A stretch of DNA of 64,000 nucleotides from Nemopilema nomurai (lineage: Eukaryota > Cnidaria > Scyphozoa > Rhizostomeae > Rhizostomatidae), in contig ML133455.1 in the NCBI GenBank assembly GCA_003864495.1, positions 2,542,001 to 2,606,000 on the forward strand. Direction: 5' to 3'. Positions within the stretch are counted from its first letter, which is position 1, and the number at the start of each line of letters is the position of its first letter. The notes beneath the pieces are model-generated. The model worked only from the letters and a program-made list of their open reading frames with translations. It had not been told where the DNA came from and searched no databases. Made by a program: the position numbers and the translations under genes. Below, one piece after another: positions 42,312 to 55,388 of this stretch.

Positions 42312-43463
42312 ATGATGCCTTCGACTTTCATCCTAGTCAATGCAGCAATAAACGGGGTCATCTCCTTAACAGCGACTCTTGCAAACGGCATGATTGTTTA
42401 TACATTTGCAAGCCGAAAATCAATCCGCAGCATCAACAACATCTTTCTTGTACAGCTTGCATTTGTCGACATGCTCAAGGCTGGTATTATCTTATCAGTA
42501 AAGGCGTACAATCAAATAAAGGACACCAAGTCATTAGATGTTAAAATTTGTCTTGCCCTCGGCGCCTTGTACACCATCTCGACTCTAATGGACGTCCTAT
42601 TGCTCACCGCGATCGCCCTGGTCAGGTTTTATAAGCTTATTAAGTGGCAAGCCTACGAAAGAGTTTTCACTTACAAGAGAGCAATCCTATACAGCGTTTT
42701 GATACAATCCACCACACTGATCATCTCAACATTTCCAATTTTAGGCATCGGCAGGTATTCTTTCAGCAGGTACCATGGGATGTGTTTCGCAGATTGGTCC
42801 CCTCAGAATATTGTGTTTCGGTCTGTCTTCTATTTCTTTATTGTAGCTGTTTCTTTCACGGTAATTTCATATTGCTATGTCAGATTAATCTTAGTTTTGA
42901 GGACGTACAAAAAACGACTGGAGGGTGACAAACGAGTTGTAAAGCAAATATGTGGCAGCAATAATGCCGTTGGTCCTACGCCGGCTTTGAAGGCCAAGCC
43001 TAATGGCACACCTGGAACGATTGTTCCAATTGAGTTGGATGATGGAAACGCCCCAGCAGATACTGTGTATGAAGTGAGACAATTTAACGGAACTGCATTG
43101 CCAGAACAGAACTGCGCAAGGCAAAGTAAAGAAATGCCAAATAGGCCCTTTGAGGGAAATAGTTTACAGCCCAGTTTGCATGAAATTCACGTGACAAAGG
43201 TTATGCTGGCAACGGTAATTGCGTATGCCGTATGCTGGTTGCCAATGTTCATCCTAACTCTAATGAAGCTTGCTGATGCATTCCAAGGTCACGACTATGT
43301 TATATACATGTCTTTGACGCTGGTTGCTTTAAACACATTGGTGAACCCGTTGATTTACGGCGTATGGGACAATCGCTTCAGAGGTGCAATGAAAGCACTA
43401 TTACTGGGGAGATCAAGCGTCAGAAATCGTCAAGATATCAGACCGAGGCAATCAAATCAATGA
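42312..43463 (+). CDS. Class A GPCR, copy B, intact single exon
   Basis: 383 residues, seven membrane segments. Landmarks are AN in TM1, VD in TM2, the TM3 cysteine (DVKICLA), ECL2 cysteine in HGMCFADWS, CWLPMF in TM6 and NPLIYG in TM7. DRY is degenerate (ALVRF). ICL3 is about 80 residues, much shorter than in the paralogue at 16579, which otherwise matches closely in TM1-2 and the ECL2 loop. The position of the opsin retinal lysine holds Ala, so it is not an opsin. The ligand is unknown. A second ATG follows three bases later, and either could start. It lies convergent with GRL1 copy B. Confidence 0.92.
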   Translation: MMPSTFILVNAAINGVISLTATLANGMIVYTFASRKSIRSINNIFLVQLAFVDMLKAGIILSVKAYNQIKDTKSLDVKICLALGALYTISTLMDVLLLTAIALVRFYKLIKWQAYERVFTYKRAILYSVLIQSTTLIISTFPILGIGRYSFSRYHGMCFADWSPQNIVFRSVFYFFIVAVSFTVISYCYVRLILVLRTYKKRLEGDKRVVKQICGSNNAVGPTPALKAKPNGTPGTIVPIELDDGNAPADTVYEVRQFNGTALPEQNCARQSKEMPNRPFEGNSLQPSLHEIHVTKVMLATVIAYAVCWLPMFILTLMKLADAFQGHDYVIYMSLTLVALNTLVNPLIYGVWDNRFRGAMKALLLGRSSVRNRQDIRPRQSNQ

Positions 43464-44267
43464 GACATTTTGTGGGAGTAGGAGAAGGCCGGAATCGGAA
43501 CGAGAATGTAGAGATTAAGGCTGAAAAGGCTCAGGAAACCGAGGCTCGTTTTCATATGGAAGTATTAGAAGTCACGCGGAACTGAATTTAGGCAACACAG
43601 ACTAAGCTTTACACCAAGGTGGAAACTTTGCAAGAGAGGTAATTTAAGATGAAACTCACAGATAAGTCATTAAACTCTCGAAGGCTTTAAGAAGACTTTT
43701 AGCAATAAAATTACAATGAAGATGGAAGTAAACAGGACATTTAAAGTAATCAATTCACTATTTGAAGAAACTTTGACCGAGAAGACAGAAAAGTGACTTG
43801 GGCAAAACTTTGTATAAGAATTGCATGGTATTCAATCAGTTGAATCATTGGCTATAAATATGAGTTTACATTTTGTAATGTATAGCATTGTGAATATTTT
43901 GTCGTCTTGAATAAGGTAAAATGCCTTTCCATTAGTTCCTTTCTTTATTCAGATGATTTTTCAAAGACTATTTACGTGCAGTGGCCTTATGCAGTGCAGC
44001 TGGAAGTGCAATAATGCTTCATAAACAGTGTAATTCTATGTAATTCTATACATTCTAGTCAATGCAGCCACCTTTAATGGTTTAATTTAGTGTGTGCTAC
44101 ATGACCATTATATGAAAGCCAATTAACATCACTTCAAATTCTAATTGAAATGTCTCCACCATTACTCCACTAGGGTCAATTTTTTAAAAACTTTTCGATT
44201 TTTGTGGCTCGACTTGACTATGGTGAAAAACTGCGTGCAGCTATTACTTCCGCCATTTGAATAGTGC
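43464..44267. other. Spacer between convergent GPCR and GRL1, copy B
   Basis: This matches 30038-30847 apart from small indels, such as loss of GAGTA near 43839. No gene was recognised. Confidence 0.4.
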
Positions 44268-46674
44268 TTACTTGAATTGCAACAGGAGAGTGAAGTAGGT
44301 TATCAAACTGATGAAGACCTGTTGATGAAAATAATTCTACTTTCACTCAGCGTAGAATTACAAAGTCAAAAAGTGCAGGAAGAATGTGAATTGGGTATAT
44401 TTTCCTTTATCCGTGATGACCCAAGAATCCCTGCTACTTGAAAGCAGTTTATTATTAAAGAGCAAGTCATTGGTTATATTGAGAAAAAGTATAACACCTT
44501 AAAATCACTATAGGATTGATACAAAAGACCAGCACGAGCAAAAATGTGTTTTATATACTTAGCTTTTATGTTTCTTGCGTGTTTATTGCGGGATAATGAC
44601 AAGGGGAAATACATTTGTCCAAATAGGTTTATGTTTGAAAAATAAAGTAAAAGTGAGTACAGTGACATTGCTTCGTGCATTCTACAATAACATAGGGGGA
44701 CAGTAATGGCATCATGTTATGTTTGATACATGTCAGCTTAGCGTTTTTCCCTACTGGAATCTGAAGAATAATAATATATCCATCTCTGAGAACAGTTATT
44801 CTAAGTCACTCAATCATGAAGTAATTACTGATCATCGGCCCTAAGTCCATCTCACTCAACAGAGATTTAAGTGAAATGGGAGAAAATTATACTCACAGAA
44901 ACAACTATTGATTTGTAAAGAGGAATATAACTCCAAATGGTCATTACGATTGGTCCATCAGTAAGGTGAAACAGCAGCAAAGAAAGCTGTAAAAGATTGG
45001 GATTAATATTTAGTTATGAAACAGCCGAAGCAAAGAGACCAACTCTATTGGCCGGTGTGCAATAATGGTCATTCGTCAGTCACTAAAGTATAATGATCAT
45101 TCGTGAGTTTATTATATCACGATATGGAAAATCATTCGTAGCTGAATTGGTAATAATATACCGTAGAATGGTTATCCAAAAGAATCTTTCATTGCATGTC
45201 TTTTAGTGATACCTTAGGGCATACTAACGGCAGTTAAACAAATATTAGCTGCTATTCCTGGACTCTAGACAGAAGCAAATGTTTTCTCTACTGACCTCAG
45301 CACTAGATTGGGAGTCTGCACCTTCAGCTGAAAGCTGCTGCAAATGCTCGATTACTTCTTTTCCCTAGAAAATGATCTTTCACCGAATTATTCTTCACTC
45401 TATGTACATTGATACATACATTAGAGCTCGGTTTCAGAATATTGAATTTAAGGATATTAGTCGAAAAATATAAATTCATTAAGCCTCCTTCTTAGCTTTA
45501 GCTGCCAAAACTCTTTTTAGCGCTCGGTTTCGGATGACTAAATCTTTTGTTTACTCAACAAAGCAAATTCAAGTCGCTTTTTACATTAAGACACGGCTAA
45601 ACACGCAGTTTATATCAGCAGCATCAAGGACATCAACATCAACAGCAACATATTGTAAAGCAGTAGACTTACCTTTTCAACAACACGTGACGCATCAAAG
45701 GAGACTACCAAAAGGTTCATCAATGCCCCTGATATCCAAAACAGCGCACAGAAGTGCTCCAAAAAGCTCTTTGCGACATACAAGGAAATGTACAGATTCA
45801 CTGAAAACAGCACAATGTCACTCACATACAAAAACATAATCATCGGACCAAACATGGCGTCAGCCTTTCCAACCAGCCTCGTCATCGTCAAGAACATTTG
45901 GCGTATTTCACTGGCATGGTCACGCACCGATATGTGTTCGCCGAGGGAGCACAACTGATCGTCAAGTAAACAAAGTTTCAGCACGAGACTGTCGCATACC
46001 CAGTCGTAAAGGAGAGCCGGTGCAACCCAGGCCAAATTCAAGTACACATTCATGGCAATATAGAAAATCTTTAAGCTCGAGTAGCCCTCGAAAGGGTGCA
46101 CCAATGCCGATGCTATGAGCTCTGCAGCATTGCCTATCAAAAGGGCGACCCCAATGCAAATAGAGCTGACGACTACGACTGATGAGACGATGATGAACAT
46201 AATCTTTGCCCGGCGCTTGTGCCTATCAATGTCCTTCTGACAGTTGCTCAGTGTTGACCTCGTGATGTTTTCATCCAGCTGTCTGACCATAGCTAAGAGC
46301 TTGCTTCTCTGACCACTGGGGCTGGCCATGAGCCTCATAATGTTATACGAGTGCAGGGCGCAACGAAATAGCCAGACCATCACGCACAGGTGTATATAGA
46401 AAAGAATTCCAGGCTTTCCCGTGGCCATGGAGTATATCAATCGAAGGACGTTGGCTGTTGGAAACAAGATGACCAGGACGCTGTAGCACAGTGAAAGAAC
46501 TGCCCACCGTGAACGTCTTTGGTCTCTTTTCCTTAAACCACTGGGAATTGTTGGACTGAAAGCAAATAGCTTCAAAGCCATGTTTATGCGGTGGAATGTT
46601 TCAGCAAACGGCCTGTTGTTGCCATCTACCTCCGGCTCCATCATTGCCGGAAGCACCTGAAGTTTGTTAGCCAT
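44268..46674 (-). CDS. Gustatory-receptor-like 7TM protein GRL1, copy B
   Basis: Exons 46674-45673, 45364-45296, 44986-44897 and 44318-44268, all phase 0, encode 403 residues. Gene structure and motifs are as in copy A, including LTDGPIVMTIW and the terminal TYFTLLLQF. All splice sites are kept. Only two amino-acid changes relative to copy A were seen in exon 1, both conservative. Two functional copies are therefore likely. Confidence 0.88.
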
Positions 46675-48975
46675 GCGCTTCAGCTAGCAAGTGGAAGAAA
46701 CGAAGCTACATCAGTTGACTTGTCAATAACATCGTACTTGCATTATAGCGGCTTTTTGGCGGCCTTTGCCTTTTGATTTTCAAGGAAACATACCAAAGAT
46801 GCCAGATACAACTTTAGCTTCTGATAAATATTTGATGAGTCTCTTCATTCTCAAGTGTGCTGTCCAGGACATAGAATTTGCAAATCAAGTGAAAATAGAT
46901 TTCACAGCGTTAACCTATATCAACTGAAAAACCTACTCTTAATTCGATCACCTATATTCAAAGCTTCTTGTTTAAGTAAATTATTCTTCCAAAGAAAATT
47001 GCGATTGAAGAATAGTCTTTATATAAATTCGCTCAATAAATTGGATTGGTGGCACTTAGCCAGCCACAACTCTCAAAACTTTACTGGAAGCAAGTTTCTA
47101 TGCTGTTGAGTAGGCGGCCACCCCAAAGACGTTTGCTGGTGAAGCGTGACATCCTCTTCCAGCACAGTAGAATCTCAATGAATTAAAAAACCTTCCAATG
47201 TCCCTCTTATCGAAAGAGCGCAAGATTTCGAGTGTCTTCACAGAAAAATGCAACAAAAAATGAAAAATCTCGTTTTTTTGCCTTTTTTTTGCCCAGAGTG
47301 TGACCAGAGAGTAATTTCACTCTTCGAGCAAGTGATTTTCAGGCAACGATCGTTCCTTTTGACTCTATAATATTGAAACGACACTGCAAGAGTTCATCGA
47401 GAAGCGCAAAGTAGGCAGAAGTTCCAATGACAAGAAGTTAGACATGCTTGACTGCATTGACAAAGTTATGTGCCTAAACGCCAAAGTGTTGAATGTTTAC
47501 CTACGGACTTTGAAGCAATAAATGGTTATCGAGGAAACACCACTGAAGCAACTGGCAATAAGTGAAGGACTTGGAGGCCCTTGGAAGACTGCTTTATCTT
47601 AGAGAAACTGAACTTATCATTCATACGGGGCTTAAACGACTTGACTTAGCCTACTGGGGGGCTCTTCTCTCTTGCTTTTGGCACTTTTTGCGACATGATG
47701 CTTTGCCTTTTGACTTTACCCAGGGACGCTGTCCCCTTTTTGGTCGATATTTCGGAAACATTATGGACAAAATAAAGATTGAGACAGTCAATCTCTAGAG
47801 TGTCTCTTCCCAAGCTAGAGAACTTTCGAAAACGAGAAAGAAACGTGAAACAGAACAAAAGAGATTGAAGATATAAATATTGAGTTGATAATCTCACTTA
47901 ATGTTTGGACGCACAATGAAAGTTAATCCTCTTTACTACCGCGAATCATGTTACATTGATAAATCCAGTTTAATGAGTATTGACTCACCTTTCAGAAAGG
48001 AAGTGCAATTCGCCAAGTGTGCCGGCTCGAAATTAGCGTCTATTCACCAGAACATGCCATCATGTTTCCAAGCTCTAATGTTCACCTGCTCCAATCTCGC
48101 AGTCAAACGTTGGCTAGCTGCCTCGGAATTCAGATTCATGTCACAGCTGTTTTCATTCATAATTAACAAACTGTTTACAAGAGCTCCATGAAAGGATTAT
48201 TTTCAATTCATCAATAATCACCGAAGCACCGTATTTTCCTAAATGAGCGTCTCCCTTAAACACCCCGTATGCCTTTTTCTGTCCTACTATATGCATTTGT
48301 CGCCTAAACTCTCATGATTCCTTTAATTGCAGACGATTTTCTTCCAATATTTTACTAATGCAGCTTTGGGTACTGTTAACATTTACATTACATTTCTCTA
48401 TCTATGCGAAATGGCATCATTTGTCAAACCGCCCATAAACCTTATCCAAATAGCTGCGTCTTATTTGATGAAAATCGAGTCCTGAAGCAGTTTTCAACAC
48501 AGCCACACAAAGGACTCATTAGTGAGCGAAATTAATTAAGGTACTTAAGCGGAAGGTAATTAAGGAACGAAAAGTAATTAAGCAGAAGAGACCCAAGGTA
48601 ACTGCGAAAGCTTCAATAACTTGCCTCTATATTTAGGTATTTTTCTTAACAATGGAGTTTTGATTAGAAATATTTGTCCAAAACAACTTTGTAGCTGCCT
48701 CATACAGTCCAATTCTATTGACTCCAAGGTTGGTGATTTTAATAAACATAGGTGCCTATTCAAATCAAACGCATCAATCTAGAAATTCTTATTGAACCAA
48801 CTTCAGCCTCATTCACTGTTGGTTTTCTCTGTTAATTATGCCAATTAAAAGCTTCGGAGATTCGATGGCAGATAGTGAACACCTGTCATTTGTCAACATA
48901 CGTCATTGATTTTGCTTGTAGGAGCAGTCCGCGAAGGGACATAATCTGCAGGCTGAACGGCGTTGTAGGCGACTT
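46675..48975. other. Divergent intergenic region between GRL1 and GRL2, copy B
   Basis: This is a near-identical copy of 33255-35557 with small indels. No gene was recognised. Confidence 0.4.
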
Positions 48976-51201
48976 ATGGAGAATACCTTTCAATATGCAG
49001 AGCAGCAAGTGCATTTGAGTAAGGTGACACCCGAAGCCATGCAGGTGACGAAAAAGTATGGCAAGGCATCTGTCATTGCAAATGTAGAGGGCGCCAACAA
49101 GCTGTGTGAGCTAAGCTGGGTGATCCGACGAGGAATTATTCCAATATACAATGTTATGAAGATGTGTGGCCTAACATACGGATCAACCTGTCCTCTTATG
49201 AGGCAAATTGGTGTCAGGCACAAGGTGGAAAGGGCCTATACCATTGGGGTCGCGTCGTTCATCATGCTCTCTTTACTGCGAATAGTGCCGTGTCTCTTCA
49301 AATCTAGTACATCATACCCCAGTTTCATAAAGTACGAATACTTTCTCTTGAACCTGAAGTCGGCAATTCAGGCTTTCTTCTGCATTTACATTGGTCACAG
49401 ATATGGAAGAGAAATGTCCCGCCTACAAGAACTTGTTCATGCGTATGATGAGCAGATTGCATGCTACTTTTCCAGTGCCGATGAAAAGCCAATCAAACGG
49501 TTCTTGAAGACCAGCAGAATTATATTCTATATTCTTTTGACCACATCACTGGCAACGATAGTTCTCACAATGATCTTGATGTTCTCCTCGAAGTTTGACA
49601 AAGAACCAGCAGCACTGGCCCTCTACGAGCCATTCACCAATCCGAGCCTTCCCATCAAGATAATCTATTTGGCAGGGTATGCTTACTTGACGGTCTCCTG
49701 GCTTCTTCCGGTCAACCTGTACTGCGCTCTCTGCATGAGCCTGAGCCTGCTCTTCAGTCAGTTCCTCTCATCGGTCAAGTCATTTGAGTGCCACACCATA
49801 CGCTATCGCATCAAGTACATTCGCGAGGAGTATCAGAAGCTCTCAGAGCTGGTCACCCGCACTGATGACACCATGAGCTTCATGGCATTTTGCGTTTACT
49901 TTCTCGACGTTGCTCTTTGCTGCTTTCACCTGTATCACTTGTTTTACTTCACGGATGGAAACGCCTTCAAGGCCATGGCACCAGCCTACCGTGTCTTTGT
50001 CTCCATTGCGAGCCTGTTCTTCACCTCGTTCTGTGCATCAAAAGTTGTTGATAAGGTGTGGTATCATACACAGTAGTTCTACCATAAATGGCTTACTGTA
50101 AGTTCTACTGTATGACATATTAGCCAGTATTCTGAAACGGTATCTGTCATTTTGTTGTTATAGGGACAACACATCAGTCAATACGTGGCTGCCTTGAGCG
50201 CAGAAGACGTCGATTTGGAGTCTCATGCGCAGGTTGTAGTCTGTGCAGCTAATTTCATTATACTCATGTATTACTACATTCACCTTTAATATTCCAATTA
50301 TTATTCAGCCAACCAGGAGCAGGTGGGTGGGGGAGAATCTTTGGCCTCCACTTTGAAAAAATGCCAAAATTTAGTAATAAGCCACAAGTAAAGCCCTTTT
50401 CATACGGTTCTAGCCCCCCCTTCCTTTTTAAAAGCCCCCAACTTTTCTCAACGCTCCGCGGTGCCTGACTTTAATGGTTAAGTGCTGTTTGAGTCTGTAT
50501 CTGATTGAAGAGCATTGCTTCTAACGCCTAATTAAATAACAGTCTGAGATTTTTACAAACACTCATTGCTTAAACCGATTGCTACATCTAGAAGACTGTT
50601 GATTGGTGTTTTGATGATTGGTGTTTTGGTGATTGGTGTTTTGGTGATTTGTGTTTTAGTGATTGGTGATTGGTGATTGGTGTTTTGGTGATTGGTATTT
50701 TGCTGATTGGTGATTGGCGTTTTGGTGATTGGTGTTTTGGTGATTGGTGATTGGTGATTGGTGTTTTGGTGATTGGTGTTTTGGTGATTGGTGTTTTGGT
50801 GATTGGTGTTTTGGTGATTGGTGTTTTGGTGATTGGTGTTTATTGATATTGATTGACATACTCCTAACCGTCTCGAATCACTTGCTTACAGTTGGTAATG
50901 CTGCTTCACGAGATCGGAATCAATCCGATATCATTGACGATCTGGAAGCTGGTTCCCCTGTACAAGTCGATAATCATTTCGGTACGAACAAACCTTATAA
51001 GTTTAGAACAGTAATCTTTCAAGCATCATGCACAAGAGTAGGTAAAACAGCCAGGCTATTAGATTAAAGCATCCCTACTTGGTCTTCATTATATTTTGAT
51101 CCTTTAAATTGCAGCCATCTATACTATCTATCCTCTTTTAGGTCTTTGTCAGTCTCATCACATACTTCACCTTGCTCATGCAATTCAAAAGTGGAGGTTA
51201 A
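48976..51201 (+). CDS. Gustatory-receptor-like 7TM protein GRL2, copy B
   Basis: Exons 48976-50055, 50164-50232, 50892-50981 and 51142-51201, all phase 0, encode 432 residues. Exon 1 is identical to copy A in protein sequence. The TIWKLVPLYKS element and terminal TYFTLLMQF signature are intact. The function, chemoreceptor or ligand-gated channel, is inferred from the family only. Confidence 0.88.
50601..50840. repeat. GATTGGTGTTTTGGT minisatellite in GRL2 intron, copy B
   Basis: Same array as at 37180, 3 bp longer. Confidence 0.9.
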
Positions 51202-52421
51202 AGGACGAAAGGAGCTCCAGACGTAGAGACAAAAGAAACTAGTTTCAATATCGTGAATGATTACTCTTTCTGTAAATGACACTTCAAGTAATAACTTGTC
51301 TCGATACATTATTGTTACATAGAAAACTTTTTTTTATATATAAATTTGATTAAAAGTCACAATAAACTACAAACAAATAGCCTACAATACAATAGTGCAG
51401 GGAGCATGAAAATACATTGTAACCCTGTACCTATTACATATACTTATACTATATATACTTAAACTAATAATACTATTAATACTATAAGGAAATATAACAA
51501 TTTGCAAAAATCAAAAAGTTTCATAAAAAATAGAAATTTTATAATCATTGTAATATTCTTAATGACTATTATTTATTTCAAGTTGATTTTTCGAATTAGA
51601 TTAACCTAAAACGGCTGTTACATTGATTTGTCGTGGATTAGTAATACTTGGTTTACGCAGTAGATGTTGGTGAAAATGATCCTAACATGAATCACTTGGA
51701 GATGAAACGAGTAAAAGAGTAGAGTCATACCATCTATAAAGAGATGTGAGTGTTTCTGTGATGCAGAAACAGCTGAAGATAAGTAAGTCACTTAACAAAA
51801 CAGTTCTTCCATCGGAAAATAACTTCCTCCTCCATGAAGAAACGGCTTTGATTTGGCTATAATGAAAGCCGTTGTCTAATCTGGTTTATTGAGAAGAAGA
51901 TCTAAAAAGAGGCTTGTAGAAGCAATCAAATGTGAATTTGATGGCTATGTACAAGTAAAGGTTTATGCAACTTGTATCTATTACAAAAGATACTAAAGGA
52001 AGAGAAATATCAAAAAGAAATAAGCTACAATCAGCGTGCTTTCAGATTGTGAAAATATATAAAACAAGAAGACGGCGTTAAAAATCTGGGAGATGGAAAG
52101 ATGCGCTGCTGATGCATATAGCTTTGCTCTTATAACTTTCCTCTGAGTTACCTGACTGTAAAAGTCTTGCAGATTCATAGTAACATAATCTGCTTCCAAA
52201 TACAAACTGGTTAGTTCTGCTTCCTGGGTACTAGGAAAAATTGGTAGATGTCAGAAGTAACAATTATGTTTAAGGGTATCCTTTCCAGATGCATATGCGA
52301 TTGATGGAAAGAAGATGAATTAATGGTACCTGCAATCAATTTAATAAAAGCAAGAAGAAAAATTGATTTTTTACCTATACAGCGCACTTCGAGATTGCTG
52401 CGTCAGTTTTCGTTCATGTTC
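51202..52421. other. Spacer between GRL2 and gene X, copy B
   Basis: This matches 37777-38998. The minus-strand frame seen in copy A is broken here near 52207. No gene was recognised. Confidence 0.4.
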
Positions 52422-52460
52422 TGATTGTGACGTCAAATTGCTAAAGAGCTATATATAAAG
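52422..52460 (+). promoter_or_regulatory. Gene X promoter, copy B: CRE palindrome plus TATA
   Basis: TGATTGTGACGTCA at 52422-52435 is followed by TATAAA at 52454-52459, the same spacing as copy A. The ATG lies 140 bp downstream of the TATA box. Confidence 0.75.
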
Positions 52461-52599
52461 CGGCACACACTCTAATCAAATCATTGTTTACTCGCTCGCT
52501 TGTAGTTACTACTACTAGTCGCTTGTGAATTCGTTATTCAATTCGATATACACTGTTTTTGAGAAGTACCATTTTGGTATCTATAATCGTTATCACACG

Positions 52600-55388
52600 A
52601 TGGGTAAAGTGCTTTCTAAGCAGGACAAGTCATCACTGGACAGCGGATCTCCAAATAAAATGGTAATTGTTTTTTCAAGATCATTTCAGCTTTTAAGTTA
52701 ATTAATAAAAGGAAACTTTCTCTTACACTAAAAGCACTTTTTTGTAACTCCCTTTTTCTAGTATTTTGATATGTAATGATTGCTTTTTAGGAGCCCGTTT
52801 CTCGCATTTGGAAAATCAAGCAATTTTTCAAAAACATGCGAAAGAAGAACTCGAGATCAGAAAGTCTTGGATGTGCTAAAAAGTCATTTTACAAAGAAAC
52901 AAGTCAAGGTTTGTTAACTCTTTTTAATCTTCTCCTCTTTTTAGCAATAAGGCAATTTCTAATTGTGCCTCTATCAATCAGCTTTCAGTTTACAAGAAAG
53001 CTATACATGAGCCTGGTTTGCCTGACAAGTTGATCCAAGGCCTGACAAAGTTTCAAAATTAATCACTAATCTAAAAATGATGACGGTCTGTCTACATTTA
53101 GCTTCTATTGCACTAGAAATTGACATGTAGATTCCTCTAAACCACTTAACATCAAAGACATGGTCCTCTTATATTTTAGAGCAAAATCAGACTGTGTGCC
53201 AAGAAAAAACTAAAGCAAGAAATTGCAAAGGAAACATGGCGGAACAGCTCTTTGCTGATGACTTGAAAGCCGTAGGTCTTGATGGTGAGTTGAAACATTC
53301 AGTCAACCGATGGCTGCAAAAATCAAAATCAGTTTTTTATCTTGTGACCATTCATTGCATTAATCAGACTTATGAAATAAATAACATCAAAGTAGTAACA
53401 AAATACATATACAATCTTAAAGACGTTCACATTATAATTGATATATTTCATTACGCAGACTCTAATATTGATGTCATCCGCAACCTTGGACTATCAAGGT
53501 CATTCTTCCTTGAAACCGAACAAAGACCAGGTGAGTAATTAACAATACACTACGTTTGATTTTAAGAGCTTGAAAGGAAAGAGAAAGTTTTCTGCCTCTT
53601 TCTGTTTCTCTCTTCTGATTAGTCAGACATAATAAGGCTTAAAAGCTGTACATCTTAACAAATTAGTAAAGTCTTCGTTTCCAAGCTTTTTAGTAGCTAT
53701 CATCATCATTATTAAAACGATCTTGATGACAATGAACCACTTCTTAAAAAGAATTTCGTTTCATCCTTAGGCTGCTCTTTTTGGAATTGTGAAAGTGACA
53801 ATGACACTCACATTCCCCGAGTAAATTGGCAAAGGACAAAGAGACAGAGTAAGTCATTTGAATGTTTTCACAATTTGATGTAGACCTTTGCTACAGAATC
53901 TGTGCGGTGTTGTATGCCAAAGTGGGCCCTTCTCTCGATCTTTAAACTGTCGCCCTAAATATGCAGTTTTTTTATCAAATTGTAATATACTATAAAAATT
54001 CAAAAATAGTTATAAAACGTTCTTTCTATAGAATTTATAAGTTTTACTTAATGCTACTAGATGAATGACTAATTCTCGAGACTGTATATTCAGCTTTAAA
54101 CCCTTTTACTAAAAATCGGGTTATTAATCAGTGTTTGGGGTGAAATTAGGAATAAAAGCTTGGTTTTCGAGTGCTTTATCGAATCCTACAATCAACTTTC
54201 CTTTGCAGTCATGGAACAAGCCAAGAACCTGGCAGATCGGACTGAAGAAAGCTCCGACGGTTCAAAGATCAAGAGTGAAGATGAAACGAAGTCCAAGTGC
54301 CTCGTTCCAGGTATGTTATCATTAAAGCAATTCAACCTGAACTATGAAAAATCAAGTTATATTTGCTATTTTACCACTTTGTGCAATTGAAACTACTCAT
54401 TTGCTATAGGCGCATTTTTGTAAACGTATATTTGCAATAAATAGAGACAGTCTCTCCAAATTCGTAAGGAGAACATTTTCATTTGATGCATGCTCTGCCT
54501 GAAAGGCTAATCCTACCTTCTTCTAAAATAGTTCGCACGCTGAGAACGGGGGCTGACCTGGAGTCGATTTCTCAGAGAATCGAAAGCATGTACCAGACGA
54601 TCGGAGTAAATGGTAAAAATAAGTTGATTTTCTCCTTTACGAATGCAAGTATCATCGACAATTTACTTTGATCACAACTATTAAACGTCATTCTTTTGAA
54701 ATTTTAAGCGCAATAAATGTGTGAATGGTCATTAAACATAAATGGAAGGTAAAGTTTAATTTATATTAAATAATGCGCACCCTTTTTCCCACCAGAGCCG
54801 ACCGACAGCATGAACACGCAGTGTGAAAGCCAGGAATATCAGGCAGCGAAAGAGACTGTCATGGGTACGAATCTAATCAACTTCCTATAGACCATACTGA
54901 AGTTTTGAATGTGCTCTTTGATAATGTAACAATTTTCCTCTCGATCACATTTATGAAAGACAGCAGAGTTAGAAAGAAGTAAACAACCAAATTGTATTGT
55001 ACCTTGGTAAGCTTTGCAGCAGCATGTTCAGCGCATGTTACATTGATTCTGTTCCATGACTTCACTCTCTATCTCCTTTTACGTTTCCTTTTAAGACACT
55101 CTTATCTCAGATCTAGTTACCAGGCACGTAGGGATAAAACTGCCTTGAAATATTACTTAACACAGTCAACTTTGATCATGTATATGTGAATTAGAATTGG
55201 CTTTGTTCTTCTTCACAGATGGACTCGACGCTCACATGTGCTACTTCTCGCCAAATGTCCTCTGCGGAGCTCGTGCCTCGATCGCCGGTGAAAAGGAACT
55301 CTTCAAGTTGCCTATGATCGAAATCGTTACCAAGGAAACTCCAGACTGGATCATGGCCAGTATTTTCGTGAACCAGACCATCGTGTAG
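52600..55388 (+). CDS. Gene X copy B: predicted N-myristoylated protein, unknown family
   Basis: Nine exons: 52600-52662, 52791-52908, 53180-53284, 53459-53530, 53771-53848, 54209-54310, 54532-54612, 54796-54864 and 55219-55388. All phases agree and give 285 residues. Intron 1 is phase 0 and the other seven are phase 1, so each internal exon from 3 to 8 can be skipped or duplicated in frame. The N-terminus MGKVLSK fits the myristoylation consensus (Gly2, Ser6), and the basic stretch FFKNMRKKNSRS could add membrane binding. The middle is hydrophilic and Ser/Glu/Lys-rich. The last exon is more globular (MCYFSPNVLCGARASIAGEK). I recognise no domain. A frame of 75 codons stays open after the TAG stop. 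The promoter has CRE plus TATA. Confidence 0.75.

Larger units (their letters stand above)
41163..54586. repeat. Tandem segmental duplication, copy B (about 13.42 kb)
   Basis: This is a direct copy of 27738-41162. It begins inside a MITE C-run, and at its end it continues uninterrupted into the rest of gene X exon 7. It therefore retains the ancestral right flank, whereas copy A retains the left flank (complete MITE). GPCR, both GRLs and gene X are all open here. Confidence 0.95.

Noticed and set aside
39198..55388. Idea that TAG is read as an amino acid, because it interrupts gene X copies A and B
   Set aside because: pgm1 and the secreted-protein gene both end properly at TAG, so the standard code applies.
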